DNA of 64,000 nucleotides, from contig NZ_CP040812.1 in NCBI RefSeq assembly GCF_006159205.1, positions 3,782,001 through 3,846,000 on the forward strand, read 5' to 3'. A program made the position numbers and the translations under genes. The notes below the pieces were generated by a model. That model ran no database searches. It had not been told where the DNA came from and saw nothing but the letters and a program-made list of their open reading frames with translations. The DNA comes from Antarcticibacterium flavum (GTDB lineage Bacteria > Bacteroidota > Bacteroidia > Flavobacteriales > Flavobacteriaceae). Positions 54,629 to 63,832 of this stretch are shown in pieces. Positions within the stretch are counted from its first letter, which is position 1. Each line of letters starts with the position of its first letter.

Positions 54629-54697
54629 GTATTGAGAATTGAGATATGAGTATTGAGATATGAGATTTTTGCTGCCGATTTATACCGCCATTTGGCG
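54629..54697. repeat. simple ATTGAG/ATGAG repeat plus small hairpin
   Basis: TATTGAGAATTGAGATATGA and GTATTGAGATATGAG form a degenerate tandem repeat (54629-54665); related ATTGAG runs occur at 31333-31360. It is followed by a perfect hairpin CCGCCA-TT-TGGCGG at 54684-54697. Confidence 0.6.
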
Positions 54698-54795
54698 GAA
54701 GCAATTATAGTAAAATCCTCTGAAAAAAATTGCTGCGGTTGGGGGATAAAAGTTAGTACTTATTAACTATCCTGTCGCAGCCGGGTGTATTTCGC

Positions 54796-55305
54796 TTAAT
54801 TCCAGTTTTCGTCAAAAGGTAGGTCATCGTAATCGTCAAGATCGAAATCCTCGTCAAAATTATCTCCGAATTCATCCTTTTCTGCAACAAACTCCTTATC
54901 GGGTGCCTCGAGAGGGATCTGCCCGTGCACGAACATCAAATTTGGATAATCGCGACCTTCTTCAATTTCAGCTATTTCTCCAAGTTCGATAAGGAACGTC
55001 CACATATTCAGGAAGTCATAGACGTAAATAAGCTTGGTTTGGTCTTCAGAAACTACACTGTCCAGTTTCGTTTCATTCATTAGCATTACCGATTCCTCCC
55101 CGTCACTTACGTCAAATTGGGAGATCTCCTGCCCCTGGTTCCAATCTTCATCACTAATGTAGAATGATGCCATTTCTGTGCCATCAAACCCAAAAGCGTT
55201 AATGATGGAATTGTGAAAATCTTCGAGGGTACTTTCCTGTAAAAGTTCTATATCCCTGAACACATCTTCTTCTGCATCAAGAATAACCCGAAATCGATAA
55301 ACCAT
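54796..55305 (-). CDS. PRiA4b ORF-3-like protein (IS1096 passenger TnpR type)
   Basis: 169 residues. It starts with MVYRFRVILDAEEDVFRDIE and has LEDFHNSIINAFGFDGTEMASFYISDEDW, LDSVVSEDQTKLIYVYDFLNMWTFLIELG, and a long acidic tail (DNFDEDFDLDDYDDLPFDE). This is the PRiA4_ORF3 fold, named after a plasmid gene and an IS1096 passenger gene; despite the name no transposon is nearby. Function unknown. The Asp-rich tail suggests metal or basic-partner binding. Lone gene between the nucleoid protein and heme A synthase. Confidence 0.82.
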   Translation of the reverse strand: MVYRFRVILDAEEDVFRDIELLQESTLEDFHNSIINAFGFDGTEMASFYISDEDWNQGQEISQFDVSDGEESVMLMNETKLDSVVSEDQTKLIYVYDFLNMWTFLIELGEIAEIEEGRDYPNLMFVHGQIPLEAPDKEFVAEKDEFGDNFDEDFDLDDYDDLPFDENWN

Positions 55306-55354
55306 AGTAAAATTTTAGGATTGCAAAGATACAGTTTTCAATGAGAAAATCACA

Positions 55355-56368
55355 CTATCTGGTGAATCTGTGCAGGGTGAATGTCATGCCTGCCAGCAGG
55401 AAAAATGCCCCCACCTGGTGAGCTACCCCAAGCCATACAGGCACCGCATAAATAAGGGTTAATACCCCCAGCAGGAATTGCACAAATACAAGAATCAATA
55501 ATGCATTTATGGCTTTTTGCTGAAGGGCAGTCAATGCAATTTGTCTGGAACGATACCATATATAGGCGATGATCCCTACCACAAAAAATGCCAGGTAACG
55601 GTGCACGAACTGCACCCCGCTTTTACCTTCAATAAAATTCTTCCATACCGGGCTTTGCTCAATATAAACTGTTTCGTGCATGAATTTACCTTCGTTCATC
55701 ATTGGCCAGGTATTGTGAATAAGACCTGCATCAAGACCCGCGACAAAAGCTCCCCAAATGATTTGCAGCAGCAGGATTGCCATTCCCCATCTCACCACAT
55801 TTCGCATGGCCTTATTAATTGTCTTTCGCTTAGGGTATATAAGGTCCAAAGCTACCCAAAAGGTGTAGGCAAAAGTTATAAAGGCTGTGGTTAAGTGGGC
55901 CGCAAGCCTGTAGTGGCTCACTGCGGGAATATCTACCAGGCCGCTTTTGACCATGTACCAACCCAAAAATCCCTGGAACCCACCTAGGAACAGCAGGATG
56001 ATGGATTTTTTTATAGTAGAACTGGTAAGTTGCCTGGTTAAAAGAAAAAATATGAACGGGATTATAAATACCAGGCCAATGAGCCTTCCCAGAACCCTGT
56101 GTAGCCACTCCCAGAAATAGATCTGTTTAAAATCTTCAAGTTCAAAATGGTAATGAAGCTTTTGATATTCGGGGTATTGTTTGTAAAGCTCAAATTCTGC
56201 AATCCATTCTTCCTCGTTAAGTGGTGGGATTGTGCCGCTAATCAATTTATAATCTGAAATGGAGAGGCCACTTTGTGTAAGCCGCGTGATCCCGCCTACG
56301 ATCACCATAATAAATATTAAAAAACAACCTGTGAACAACCAGTAAACAACCTTCTTATTGTCTTTCAT
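55355..56368 (-). CDS. ctaA: heme A synthase (CtaA/COX15)
   Basis: 337 residues with about eight helices. Landmarks are GGITRLTQSGLSISDYK near the start, WLHRVLGRLIGLVF with a heme-ligand His, HYRLAAHLTTAF with the second, GAFVAGLDAGLIHNTWPMMN, VQFVHRYLAFFVV and GVAHQVGAFFLLA with the third and fourth. It oxidises heme O to heme A for cytochrome oxidase in the inner membrane. The CCA-enzyme gene ends 15 bases upstream, so it can be read from that operon. Confidence 0.94.
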   Translation of the reverse strand: MKDNKKVVYWLFTGCFLIFIMVIVGGITRLTQSGLSISDYKLISGTIPPLNEEEWIAEFELYKQYPEYQKLHYHFELEDFKQIYFWEWLHRVLGRLIGLVFIIPFIFFLLTRQLTSSTIKKSIILLFLGGFQGFLGWYMVKSGLVDIPAVSHYRLAAHLTTAFITFAYTFWVALDLIYPKRKTINKAMRNVVRWGMAILLLQIIWGAFVAGLDAGLIHNTWPMMNEGKFMHETVYIEQSPVWKNFIEGKSGVQFVHRYLAFFVVGIIAYIWYRSRQIALTALQQKAINALLILVFVQFLLGVLTLIYAVPVWLGVAHQVGAFFLLAGMTFTLHRFTR

Positions 56369-56383
56369 TGAATTGTAATTGAA

Positions 56384-57835
56384 TTAATTCCCGGTGCTGT
56401 CTTTATTTTGTGCCGGGGTAAGACCCAGGGAGCGTCCTTTTGAAAGCATATACTCCCTTGCTGCCTCGTATTCATTAGGGATCTCTCCCTCTAAAATTGC
56501 CTCTTTTATGGCATCTTTTATTATACCTATTTCCCTGGATGGCTTTAGGTCAAAAGTTTCCATGATCTCCTCTCCACTCACCGGGGGTTGAAAATTGCGA
56601 ACGTGATCTTTCTCCTCGACCTCCTTTATTTTCCTTCGTACCTTTTTAAAATTGTTATGATATTTTTTAAAACGTTTCGGGTTTTTTGTAGTGATATCGG
56701 CCTCACACAGCGTCATTAAATCCTCAATATCATCCCCGGCGTCAAATACCAGCCTGCGCACTGCGGAATCTGTTACGTTCTCATCTGCAATGACAATAGG
56801 TCTGCTGCTCATCAATACCAGCTTTTGGACGTACTTCATCTTCTCGTTTAACGGAAGACGCAGTTGTTTAAAAAGCCTGTAGACCATTTTAGCACCTAAA
56901 AATTCGTGGCCATGAAAGGTCCAGCCAATCTTTTTGTCGAACCGCTTGGAAGGTGCCTTTCCTATATCGTGCAAAAGCGCCGCCCACCGCAGCCAGAGGT
57001 AATTGGTGTTTTCTGAAATATTATCTACCACCTCCAGCGTATGCCAGAAATTGTCTTTGTGCCGTTGTCCTTCTATTTCTTCAATACCCTCAAGAGCTGT
57101 TAGCTGTGGCATGATAAGGTGCAGCAACCCTGTTTTATGCAAAAGTGCAAAACCTACCGAGGGCTTATCTGCCAGCAGGATCTTGTTAAGCTCCTCCACG
57201 ATCCTTTCGTTTGAAATGATCTTGATGCGTTCCTTATTTCTTGTAATAGCTTTAAGGGATTCTTTTTCGATCTTAAAATTAAGTTGTGTGGCAAATCGAA
57301 TGGCCCGCATCATCCTCAGGGGATCATCAGAATAAGTGATATCAGGATCCAGAGGAGTTTTAATGACCTTGTTCTCGAGATCTTTCATTCCGTTAAAAGG
57401 ATCTACAAGATCTCCGTAAGAATTTGCATTCAGGCTTAGGGCCAACGCGTTAATAGTAAAATCCCGCCTGTTCTGGTCGTCTTCCAGCGTCCCGTCCTCC
57501 ACCATTGGTTTACGGCTGTCACGGTTATAACTTTCCTTTCTGGCACCTACAAATTCAATCTCCAGGTTCTCTGCCCGTAACATCGCGGTCCCAAAATTCT
57601 TAAAAACCTGCACTTTGGGTTTGTGTGGTAGTAAACCGGAAACCTTTTTGGCGAGCTCGATCCCGCTTCCCACTGCAACAATATCAATATCTTTAGGTTC
57701 GCCGCGGCCAAGGATATGATCCCGAACATAACCGCCTATCACATAACTTTCATGGCCGGTCTCTTCTGTTGCCTTAGATATGGTTTTGAAAATTGAATGA
57801 TGAAGCGCCTGCTGATAATTTTGTTGTTTGGGCAT
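56384..57835 (-). CDS. cca: CCA tRNA nucleotidyltransferase / poly(A) polymerase family with HD domain
   Basis: 483 residues. The nucleotidyltransferase head has YVIGGYVRDHILGRGEPKDIDIV (GG and D-x-D metal site), then RRDFTINALAL and DPLRMMRAIRFATQL. The HD domain has WAALLHDIGKAPSKRF. It adds or repairs the 3' CCA of tRNAs. It lies 3 bases behind the TsaC gene; two tRNA-maturation genes and ctaA thus share a likely operon. Confidence 0.92.
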   Translation of the reverse strand: MPKQQNYQQALHHSIFKTISKATEETGHESYVIGGYVRDHILGRGEPKDIDIVAVGSGIELAKKVSGLLPHKPKVQVFKNFGTAMLRAENLEIEFVGARKESYNRDSRKPMVEDGTLEDDQNRRDFTINALALSLNANSYGDLVDPFNGMKDLENKVIKTPLDPDITYSDDPLRMMRAIRFATQLNFKIEKESLKAITRNKERIKIISNERIVEELNKILLADKPSVGFALLHKTGLLHLIMPQLTALEGIEEIEGQRHKDNFWHTLEVVDNISENTNYLWLRWAALLHDIGKAPSKRFDKKIGWTFHGHEFLGAKMVYRLFKQLRLPLNEKMKYVQKLVLMSSRPIVIADENVTDSAVRRLVFDAGDDIEDLMTLCEADITTKNPKRFKKYHNNFKKVRRKIKEVEEKDHVRNFQPPVSGEEIMETFDLKPSREIGIIKDAIKEAILEGEIPNEYEAAREYMLSKGRSLGLTPAQNKDSTGN

Positions 57836-57838
57836 GTT

Positions 57839-58399
57839 TTATTTGCGTATCACTTTAACCGTTCTGTCATTGCCAATCTTAATAATTGCCGACGGTTTTC
57901 CTGAGGTTTTTGACTGGTGCAAATTTACTACATAGTCCACACCTTTTAAAATTTCAGGGGCTATTTGAGCAAAAGAATTTGGGGTTGGTTCGCCGCTAAT
58001 ATTAGCAGAGGTGGAAACCAGGGGCCTTCTTAATTTGTAGATCAAATTTTCACAAAATTGTTCCTTTACAACACGTATTGCAAGGGTATCATCTTCACCT
58101 ACGAGATTATTGGCAACTTTTATAGGATTATCATAAATAATAGTAGTAGGCTGCTGGGCATGATCAATAATATCGTAAGCGGGCTCGGGAACAGAATTTA
58201 TGAATTGTTCCAGCATTTTTACGCTGTTTACAAGACATATCATCGCTTTACTGTCACTGCGCTTTTTAAGTTTATAGATCCTGTCTACAGCTTCTGCATT
58301 TGTGGCATCACATCCAATCCCCCATACAGTATCTGTGGGATACAAAATAATTCCACCTTTTTTAAGGACTTCGAGAGCCTTTTCTATTTCTTCTTTCAT
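57839..58399 (-). CDS. L-threonylcarbamoyladenylate synthase (TsaC/Sua5/YrdC)
   Basis: 186 residues of YrdC fold: GGIILYPTDTVWGIGCDATN, KLKKRSDSKAMICLV, PTTIIYDN, LAIRVVKEQF, RPLVSTSANISGEPTPNSF. It makes threonylcarbamoyl-AMP from threonine, bicarbonate and ATP for the t6A37 modification of tRNAs. It has no C-terminal Sua5 domain, so it is of the short TsaC type. It follows the pyruvyltransferase gene by 3 bases and precedes cca. Confidence 0.94.
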   Translation of the reverse strand: MKEEIEKALEVLKKGGIILYPTDTVWGIGCDATNAEAVDRIYKLKKRSDSKAMICLVNSVKMLEQFINSVPEPAYDIIDHAQQPTTIIYDNPIKVANNLVGEDDTLAIRVVKEQFCENLIYKLRRPLVSTSANISGEPTPNSFAQIAPEILKGVDYVVNLHQSKTSGKPSAIIKIGNDRTVKVIRK

Positions 58400-58402
58400 T
58401 TT

Positions 58403-59308
58403 TTAAATTTCAAGATAATTAAACACTTTCTCTGCAAAAAGCCTATTTCTCTCCCTGCACTCTTCCAGGACTCCGTCAATCACTTCTGCTTTTTTTAAAT
58501 CTTCAATACAATTCTCAAAACTTGAGATAACAGGAGCATATTTAAAATCAAAGAATTTGGAAGAGTTGGGAACCACAACCACTTTTTTATTGAGCAGGAT
58601 CCCCCAGTACATCGCATGGTAGCTATCTGTTATGATGTTTTCTGAAGTTCCTATAAATTCTACAAACTGCTCCAGATCCTGGGAGTTGGAAATAAGGGGA
58701 TAGTCCTTAAAAGCAGCCGCAATTCTTGAATTCTTTAATGTTTTTTTATGTAAGATGATTCCGGTTTCCCTGATGGCAGAATAGGATTTATCAAAAACCT
58801 CATTTAAACAACTTACACAGGGAACCCATTCTTTTGAAAGGCTGTAATCACGTGTACCTGCAAGTCCGAATTTCTCTGTCTTTATATTATATGATTCCAG
58901 TTTTCTGAAATCTTTTTTATTCTTTGAATTGTGCCCAACTCCCCAAAGCACAGTTTTCTTCCCTCTGCCGGCAAGGGCTTCAAAGGTTTTCATTTGAAAT
59001 TTAAAGCTCTTTCGGTTTAGGAGTCCACCACCCCCAATTATAAGGGCGTTATTGGAAATTTGCTCTTCGAGATTTGTGTCGGCAGAATTTTTAAAGTCAA
59101 AGATATCCACCTGGATATCTCCTAACTCTTTAAAATAATGCACAGGGGAACTGTAATAATCCCCTGCATTATCTATGTCCATCCTGTAAACATTGGCAAT
59201 CTCACGGTTGAACTGGGGGCTGTTTATAAGACCGTTCTTCACCTCAATTTTCCTCAATGAGCGGGCAGGGGAGGTGAGCAGATTTTTAACGAACGGAATT
59301 ATTTTCAT
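58403..59308 (-). CDS. polysaccharide pyruvyl transferase family protein
   Basis: 301 residues. The signs are NAGDYYSSPVHYF, LIIGGGGLLNRKSF, WGVGHNS, GTRDYSLSKEWVPCVSC and the late SENIITDSYHAMYWGILLNKKVVVV, typical of the family that adds pyruvyl ketals or related groups to glycans. It is probably cytosolic. It belongs to the polysaccharide genes on its right, but is also linked by 3 bases to the tRNA genes on its left. The acceptor sugar is not visible. Confidence 0.85.
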   Translation of the reverse strand: MKIIPFVKNLLTSPARSLRKIEVKNGLINSPQFNREIANVYRMDIDNAGDYYSSPVHYFKELGDIQVDIFDFKNSADTNLEEQISNNALIIGGGGLLNRKSFKFQMKTFEALAGRGKKTVLWGVGHNSKNKKDFRKLESYNIKTEKFGLAGTRDYSLSKEWVPCVSCLNEVFDKSYSAIRETGIILHKKTLKNSRIAAAFKDYPLISNSQDLEQFVEFIGTSENIITDSYHAMYWGILLNKKVVVVPNSSKFFDFKYAPVISSFENCIEDLKKAEVIDGVLEECRERNRLFAEKVFNYLEI

Positions 59309-59313
59309 TTGGC

Positions 59314-60420
59314 TTATTTATTTAAAACCTCCCTGTATACTTCCAGGGTTTGCCTGGCCATAAATGCTGCAGTGAATTGTGGTTGCAGTTTTTCATGACT
59401 TCTTGATGCAAAGGTCTTACCTAAATCAGGATTTGCCAAAAGTACCGCTAAATTTTCAGCTAATTTCACCGCATCTTTTTTCGGCGATAAAAGTCCGTTT
59501 TCATTGTGCGAAATGAATTCGGGGATACCGCCCACGTCTGTACTTGCAACAGGGACCTTATGCCAGGCCGCCTCATAAATTACCTGCGGGAGGCCCTCAC
59601 TTTGCGAGCTAATGCTTAGAGTATCCATTTGTGGAAGAAGATTGGATGCATTGGGCACGTACCCGGTAAAGAAAACCCGTTCTTCCAGGTTATTAGCTTT
59701 CAGCATTTCAAATAATAAAGACGTTTGTTTTGAAAAAGTACCAATTTGAACAAAAAAGATATTTTGATAGTTCAATTTGTTAACCAGGTGATCTATGGCA
59801 GAGATCCAGGTCTCAAGATCCTTGGCTCTAATATGATTTCCTATGTGACCTACAATTCTGGAACCATCAGGAATGTTGAACTTTTTCCGAAGAAGGAAAG
59901 GTGTCTCTGTGCTTTTATTATCTATGCGGGTGCCGTGGTAAATAGTTTTGAGTTTTGATTTATCATCTATTGCTTTTTCAGCCACTTTCTTTGCCCCATC
60001 AGAAACACATAGGATCTTTTTTATTTGCCGGTGATTGTATTTGTACAAAGTTTGTTTCCTCTCCTTAATTGGAAAAGTAGTTTTTTTGCTAAAAATAAAA
60101 GGAGGCAGGGATGACAGTTTTGTGGCGATCACAGCCAGGCTAAGAGAAGTAGAGCCGTGGAGGTGTACAAGGTCTATTTGATGTTTCCTGCACAACCTGA
60201 TGAATTTGAGAAGAGCACGCGGGTCCAAATTCATCGATAAGGGAACCGTATCATATTCAAAATTGCCATTCTTTAACCGCTCGTGGAACTGGCCACCTTT
60301 TGCTACTACGATAATATTTTTCACTTCGGGATTAGACCGGTAAAGCTCATAACATAAATTCTCAATATGATTTCCACCACCACCCCAATTTTTGACTGCT
60401 GAAAGATGGAGGATGTTCAT
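59314..60420 (-). CDS. glycosyltransferase family 4 (GT-B)
   Basis: 368 residues. The start MNILHLSAVKNWGGGGNHIENL is an N-terminal glycine-rich loop. IVGHIGNHIRAKDLETWISAI, RVFFTGYVPNASNLLPQMD and SEGLPQVIYEAAWHKVPVASTDVGG with the E-x7-E donor motif are the C-terminal domain signs. It transfers a sugar from an NDP donor onto a growing surface glycan in the cytosol. The polysaccharide pyruvyltransferase gene follows by 5 bases. Confidence 0.9.
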   Translation of the reverse strand: MNILHLSAVKNWGGGGNHIENLCYELYRSNPEVKNIIVVAKGGQFHERLKNGNFEYDTVPLSMNLDPRALLKFIRLCRKHQIDLVHLHGSTSLSLAVIATKLSSLPPFIFSKKTTFPIKERKQTLYKYNHRQIKKILCVSDGAKKVAEKAIDDKSKLKTIYHGTRIDNKSTETPFLLRKKFNIPDGSRIVGHIGNHIRAKDLETWISAIDHLVNKLNYQNIFFVQIGTFSKQTSLLFEMLKANNLEERVFFTGYVPNASNLLPQMDTLSISSQSEGLPQVIYEAAWHKVPVASTDVGGIPEFISHNENGLLSPKKDAVKLAENLAVLLANPDLGKTFASRSHEKLQPQFTAAFMARQTLEVYREVLNK

Positions 60421-60496
60421 GTGATTGTTCTTTTTTTATAAAAATATCAAAGGTTGAATTGAAAAATTACTGGACCTGTCAAATTAATTTTCAATC

Positions 60497-61450
60497 TTAT
60501 TGCGAATGGATCTTTTGCTGATGTTTCATCGAACTGCTCATCCTTGCCTGTTTCATAAAAACAATCCATAGCGGGAAATACCTTGGCTTTACCAGTGAGC
60601 TGAAAAAATACCTTATTTGGAAATAGATCAACAAAGTCCAGAAGTGGAAAAAACCATAATGCTTATTGATCACATAGAGCAATGAAAGCTTAAGTTCTTT
60701 TTTGATTGTTAAAGACTTTTCTGTGCTTGCACCGTGGTAATGCATAAATCTGGCTGCCGGGACCAGGTAGGCATACTTCTTTAGGTTTAGAAGCCTTTTG
60801 CAGAGGTCTGTCTCTTCATAATAAAGGAAGATGTTGGTGTCAAACCCTCCAATCTCATTAAAATCTTCAGTACGAAAAAACATAAAACTACCAGCTATGA
60901 ATTGAGATCTTACAGGGTGGTCATATTCCTTTTTACGTGTTGGATACTTTTTGGAATTTATTTTCTCGAGGAATTTCCTGCCAAAGATCTCTCTTTTTAC
61001 AGATGCGAAGTGATCTATAGTGGGCAGTAAGGTATTATCTTCTTTAAATCCCTGTGGCCCGCAAATGCCTGCTTCCGGATTCTCAATCATAAAATCACGG
61101 AGGATGCTAAGGCAGTCATTCTCCAGGATAGTATCATTATTAACGAAGGCTATATATTTAGCATCGCAAAGGTTTGCACCTATCATATTACCGCCACCAA
61201 AACCGGTGTTAATCCTGCTTCTTAATAGCTTTACATTGTTTTCAAGGCCGCGGTGATAATCTGCAAGCTTTATATAATCTGTATATTGAGATGCATTATC
61301 TACTATTACTATTTGCAGGGAAACAGCGGGGGAAGTCTTTTCCAACAAAGAGTTCACACAATCTATTGTGTAATTTGAAGAGTTATAATTTATGACTACC
61401 ACCGCAATTTCAAAGGCAGAGAGGTGTGATTTATCCTGATTTGGTGACAA
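60497..61450 (-). CDS. glycosyltransferase family 2 (rhamnosyl-type)
   Basis: 317 residues, GT-A fold: VVVINYNSSNYTIDCVNSLL, IVDNAS, GFGGGNMIG, AFVNNDTILE (D-x-D region), GGFDTNIFLYYEETDLCKRL (acceptor base), and a hydrophobic C-terminal segment (FFHFWTLLIYFQIRYFFSSL) that probably lies on the membrane. This pattern is common in WbbL-like rhamnosyltransferases of O-antigen loci. It is the first gene of the leftward group. Confidence 0.9.
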   Translation of the reverse strand: MSPNQDKSHLSAFEIAVVVINYNSSNYTIDCVNSLLEKTSPAVSLQIVIVDNASQYTDYIKLADYHRGLENNVKLLRSRINTGFGGGNMIGANLCDAKYIAFVNNDTILENDCLSILRDFMIENPEAGICGPQGFKEDNTLLPTIDHFASVKREIFGRKFLEKINSKKYPTRKKEYDHPVRSQFIAGSFMFFRTEDFNEIGGFDTNIFLYYEETDLCKRLLNLKKYAYLVPAARFMHYHGASTEKSLTIKKELKLSLLYVINKHYGFFHFWTLLIYFQIRYFFSSLVKPRYFPLWIVFMKQARMSSSMKHQQKIHSQ

Positions 61451-61609
61451 AAGTTACTTAGATTAAAGGTTACCTTAGGGTGATTTATTTCTTATAAAAA
61501 ATTAAGGTAAAGGTAATGTTTTATGAAAATACGCCTAGAGCCGGAATGAAACTCTTCAAAAATAAAAATTTGCACATACATTTAATATATTTGTTTCATA
61601 GCTATAAGT

Positions 61610-62254
61610 ATGGATTACGAGAATAAACCGGGGGATTATTACTCCAATGTAAGAAATGAAATGTTGAAGTATCTTCCAGAGGATGCAAGGACCATTATAG
61701 ATATTGGCTGTGGCAGGGGAGCTTTTGGAAGGGTGATCCAGCAAAAACAAAAGGCAGAGGTTTGGGGTTTAGAATTAATGCCAAACGAAGCCAAAGAAGC
61801 AGAGAAACATTTGCACAAGGTTTTTTCGGGTCCTGTTGAGGAACATTTGGAAGACCTGCCAAAAGATTATTTTGATGTGATCTATATGAATGATGTGCTG
61901 GAACATCTTGCCGACCCTTATATGGTCCTGAAAAATCTTAAGAATAATCTTAAGAAAGACGGGGTAGTGATAAGTTCTATTCCGAATATACGCTATCACA
62001 ATGCCCTGGTGAAATTGCTGGTAAATAAAGACTGGCAATATGAAGATTTTGGGGTGATGGACCATACCCACCTAAGGTTTTTTACAGGTAAGAGTATCCG
62101 GAGAATGTATGAGGAGCTGGGGTATAAGGTAGTTGTACATGAGGGTATTAATAAGAGTAGATCCTTAAAGGCTTATTTATACAACCTGCCATTTCTATTT
62201 TCACAGATGGATATTCGTTTTCCCCAATATGCTACGGTAGCAAGAAGAAATTAG
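61610..62254 (+). CDS. class I SAM-dependent methyltransferase
   Basis: 214 residues. Motif I is IIDIGCGRGAFG near residue 27. VWGLELMPNEAKEAEKHLHK and YFDVIYMNDVLEHLADPYMVLKNL follow (Methyltransf_11/23 type). The C-terminal part has DHTHLRFFTGKSIRRMYEELGYKV, common in O-antigen and sugar methylases. It starts the rightward half of the polysaccharide locus, with a TATATTTG box 17 bases before the ATG. Confidence 0.9.
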   Translation: MDYENKPGDYYSNVRNEMLKYLPEDARTIIDIGCGRGAFGRVIQQKQKAEVWGLELMPNEAKEAEKHLHKVFSGPVEEHLEDLPKDYFDVIYMNDVLEHLADPYMVLKNLKNNLKKDGVVISSIPNIRYHNALVKLLVNKDWQYEDFGVMDHTHLRFFTGKSIRRMYEELGYKVVVHEGINKSRSLKAYLYNLPFLFSQMDIRFPQYATVARRN

Positions 62255-62265
62255 AACCATTTTAG

Positions 62266-63069
62266 ATGAAAACAGCCTTACTTATTTCCACATACAACTG
62301 GCCGGAAGCTTTAGGCGTGGTTCTAAAAAGTCTCACTATGCAGGTGCGAATGCCAGATGAGGTCCTGGTAGCAGATGATGGCTCGGGGAAGGAAACCCGC
62401 AAGATAATTGAGGCTTATAAAGAGAAACTGCTTATTCCCATAAAACATATCTGGCAGGAAGATGAGGGTTTTCGTAAATCGGCCATTCTTAATAAAGCAA
62501 TAGCCCAAACAAACGCAGATTATATTATACAAATAGATGGAGATTGTATTATGCACCCTCATTTTATAGATGACCATTTGAATTCTTCTCAGGGCTATAC
62601 ATATATCTATGGCTCTCGGGTAAATATTAAGCCCGAGGCAGTGGCATTTGTCATTCGGGAGAAATTCGCAAAGTTCCCAATGTTCTCCGGGGCTATCAAG
62701 AACAGGACACGTAACCTAAGAATTCCGGTACTTCAGAAAATATATAAGCCTAATTCCAATTTTTCTAAAAAGACCCGTGGCTGCAATATTTCCTATTGGA
62801 GAAAGAGTTTTATTGCAGTGAATGGCTACGACGAGACTATGGAAGGCTGGGGCAGGGAAGATTCAGAATTTGTTTTACGACTACTGAATAACGGAGTGAA
62901 GGGAAAACGTTTGAGATATGGGGGGATTGTCTATCATATATTTCACCCGGAGAAATCGAAGGAAAATTTGGAGAGAAACAATCAAATTCAGCAGACTACC
63001 ATTCATGAGAATAAGACCTGGTGTAAGAACGGGGTGGATAAATATTTGAACCAGGAAAGCGGCAGGTAG
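62266..63069 (+). CDS. glycosyltransferase family 2 with galactosyltransferase-like C-terminus
   Basis: 267 residues: LLISTYNWPEALGVVLKSLTMQ, VLVADDGSG, IIQIDGDCIMHPHF (D-x-D), GCNISYWRKSFIAVNGYDETMEGWGREDSEF, which ends in the ED base of the acceptor site. The GWGREDSEF part is typical of the Glyco_transf_7C tail. It lies 11 bases after the methyltransferase and 1 base before the kinase gene, so all three form an operon. Confidence 0.92.
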   Translation: MKTALLISTYNWPEALGVVLKSLTMQVRMPDEVLVADDGSGKETRKIIEAYKEKLLIPIKHIWQEDEGFRKSAILNKAIAQTNADYIIQIDGDCIMHPHFIDDHLNSSQGYTYIYGSRVNIKPEAVAFVIREKFAKFPMFSGAIKNRTRNLRIPVLQKIYKPNSNFSKKTRGCNISYWRKSFIAVNGYDETMEGWGREDSEFVLRLLNNGVKGKRLRYGGIVYHIFHPEKSKENLERNNQIQQTTIHENKTWCKNGVDKYLNQESGR

Positions 63070-63070
63070 T

Positions 63071-63832
63071 ATGAAATATGTTTTATCCCCCACTTATGAA
63101 GCCAGTCGTAAAAAGCTCCTCGAATTCATTGAAAATTTTGAACGGGAAGGAAGACTGTTGAATGATGGCCAGCGAAACAGTATCAAGCTTTTTGATCTTG
63201 AAGCCCAAACTATAAACATAAAATCGTTTAAGGTTCCTAATGCGATAAATAAAATAGCATATAGATTTTTCAGGAAATCCAAGGCACAACGTTCCTTCGA
63301 ATATGCCGGGCACCTGATCTCGAAAAATATTGGTACCCCATTTCCTATCGCTTATGCTGAAGAAACCTCTGCTCTTGGATTCCAGGAAAGTTATTATGTA
63401 AGCGAGCACCTGCCATACGAACTTACCTACAGGGAACTGGTAACTCAACCCGATTTTCCAGATCACGAGGAGATACTTAGAGCTTTTACCAGGTTCACTT
63501 TCCAACTACACGAAAACAGCATCGAATTCCTGGACCATTCCCCGGGCAATACCCTTATTCAAATTGATGGAGGCGAATATAAATTTTACCTGGTGGACCT
63601 TAACCGGATGAATTTTAGGAACCTCAGTTTTGAGGATCGAATGAAAAATTTCGCCAGGCTTACACCAAAAAAAGAAATGGTAGAGGTAATGGCAAATGAA
63701 TACTCGAAATTGATCACTAAACCGGAAGCTGAAGTTTTTAATAAGATGTGGATGGAAACCTTAAGTTTCCAGGAGAAGTTTCACCGTAAACAAAGAATGA
63801 AAAAGAAACTGAAATTCTGGAAGAAGGCTTAA
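63071..63832 (+). CDS. WaaP/InaA-like lipopolysaccharide kinase family protein
   Basis: 253 residues of kinase-like fold. IKSFKVPN has the ATP-binding Lys, and RSFEYAGHLISKNIGTPFPIAYAEE follows. FLDHSPGNTLI holds Asn and the catalytic Asp loop, and FYLVDLNRMNF the metal-binding Asp. Family members phosphorylate core heptose or Kdo of lipopolysaccharide on the cytosolic face. The group fits the glycosyltransferase neighbours. The stop overlaps the convergent gene by 4 bases. The C-terminal tail is basic (RKQRMKKKLKFWKK). Confidence 0.85.
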   Translation: MKYVLSPTYEASRKKLLEFIENFEREGRLLNDGQRNSIKLFDLEAQTINIKSFKVPNAINKIAYRFFRKSKAQRSFEYAGHLISKNIGTPFPIAYAEETSALGFQESYYVSEHLPYELTYRELVTQPDFPDHEEILRAFTRFTFQLHENSIEFLDHSPGNTLIQIDGGEYKFYLVDLNRMNFRNLSFEDRMKNFARLTPKKEMVEVMANEYSKLITKPEAEVFNKMWMETLSFQEKFHRKQRMKKKLKFWKKA

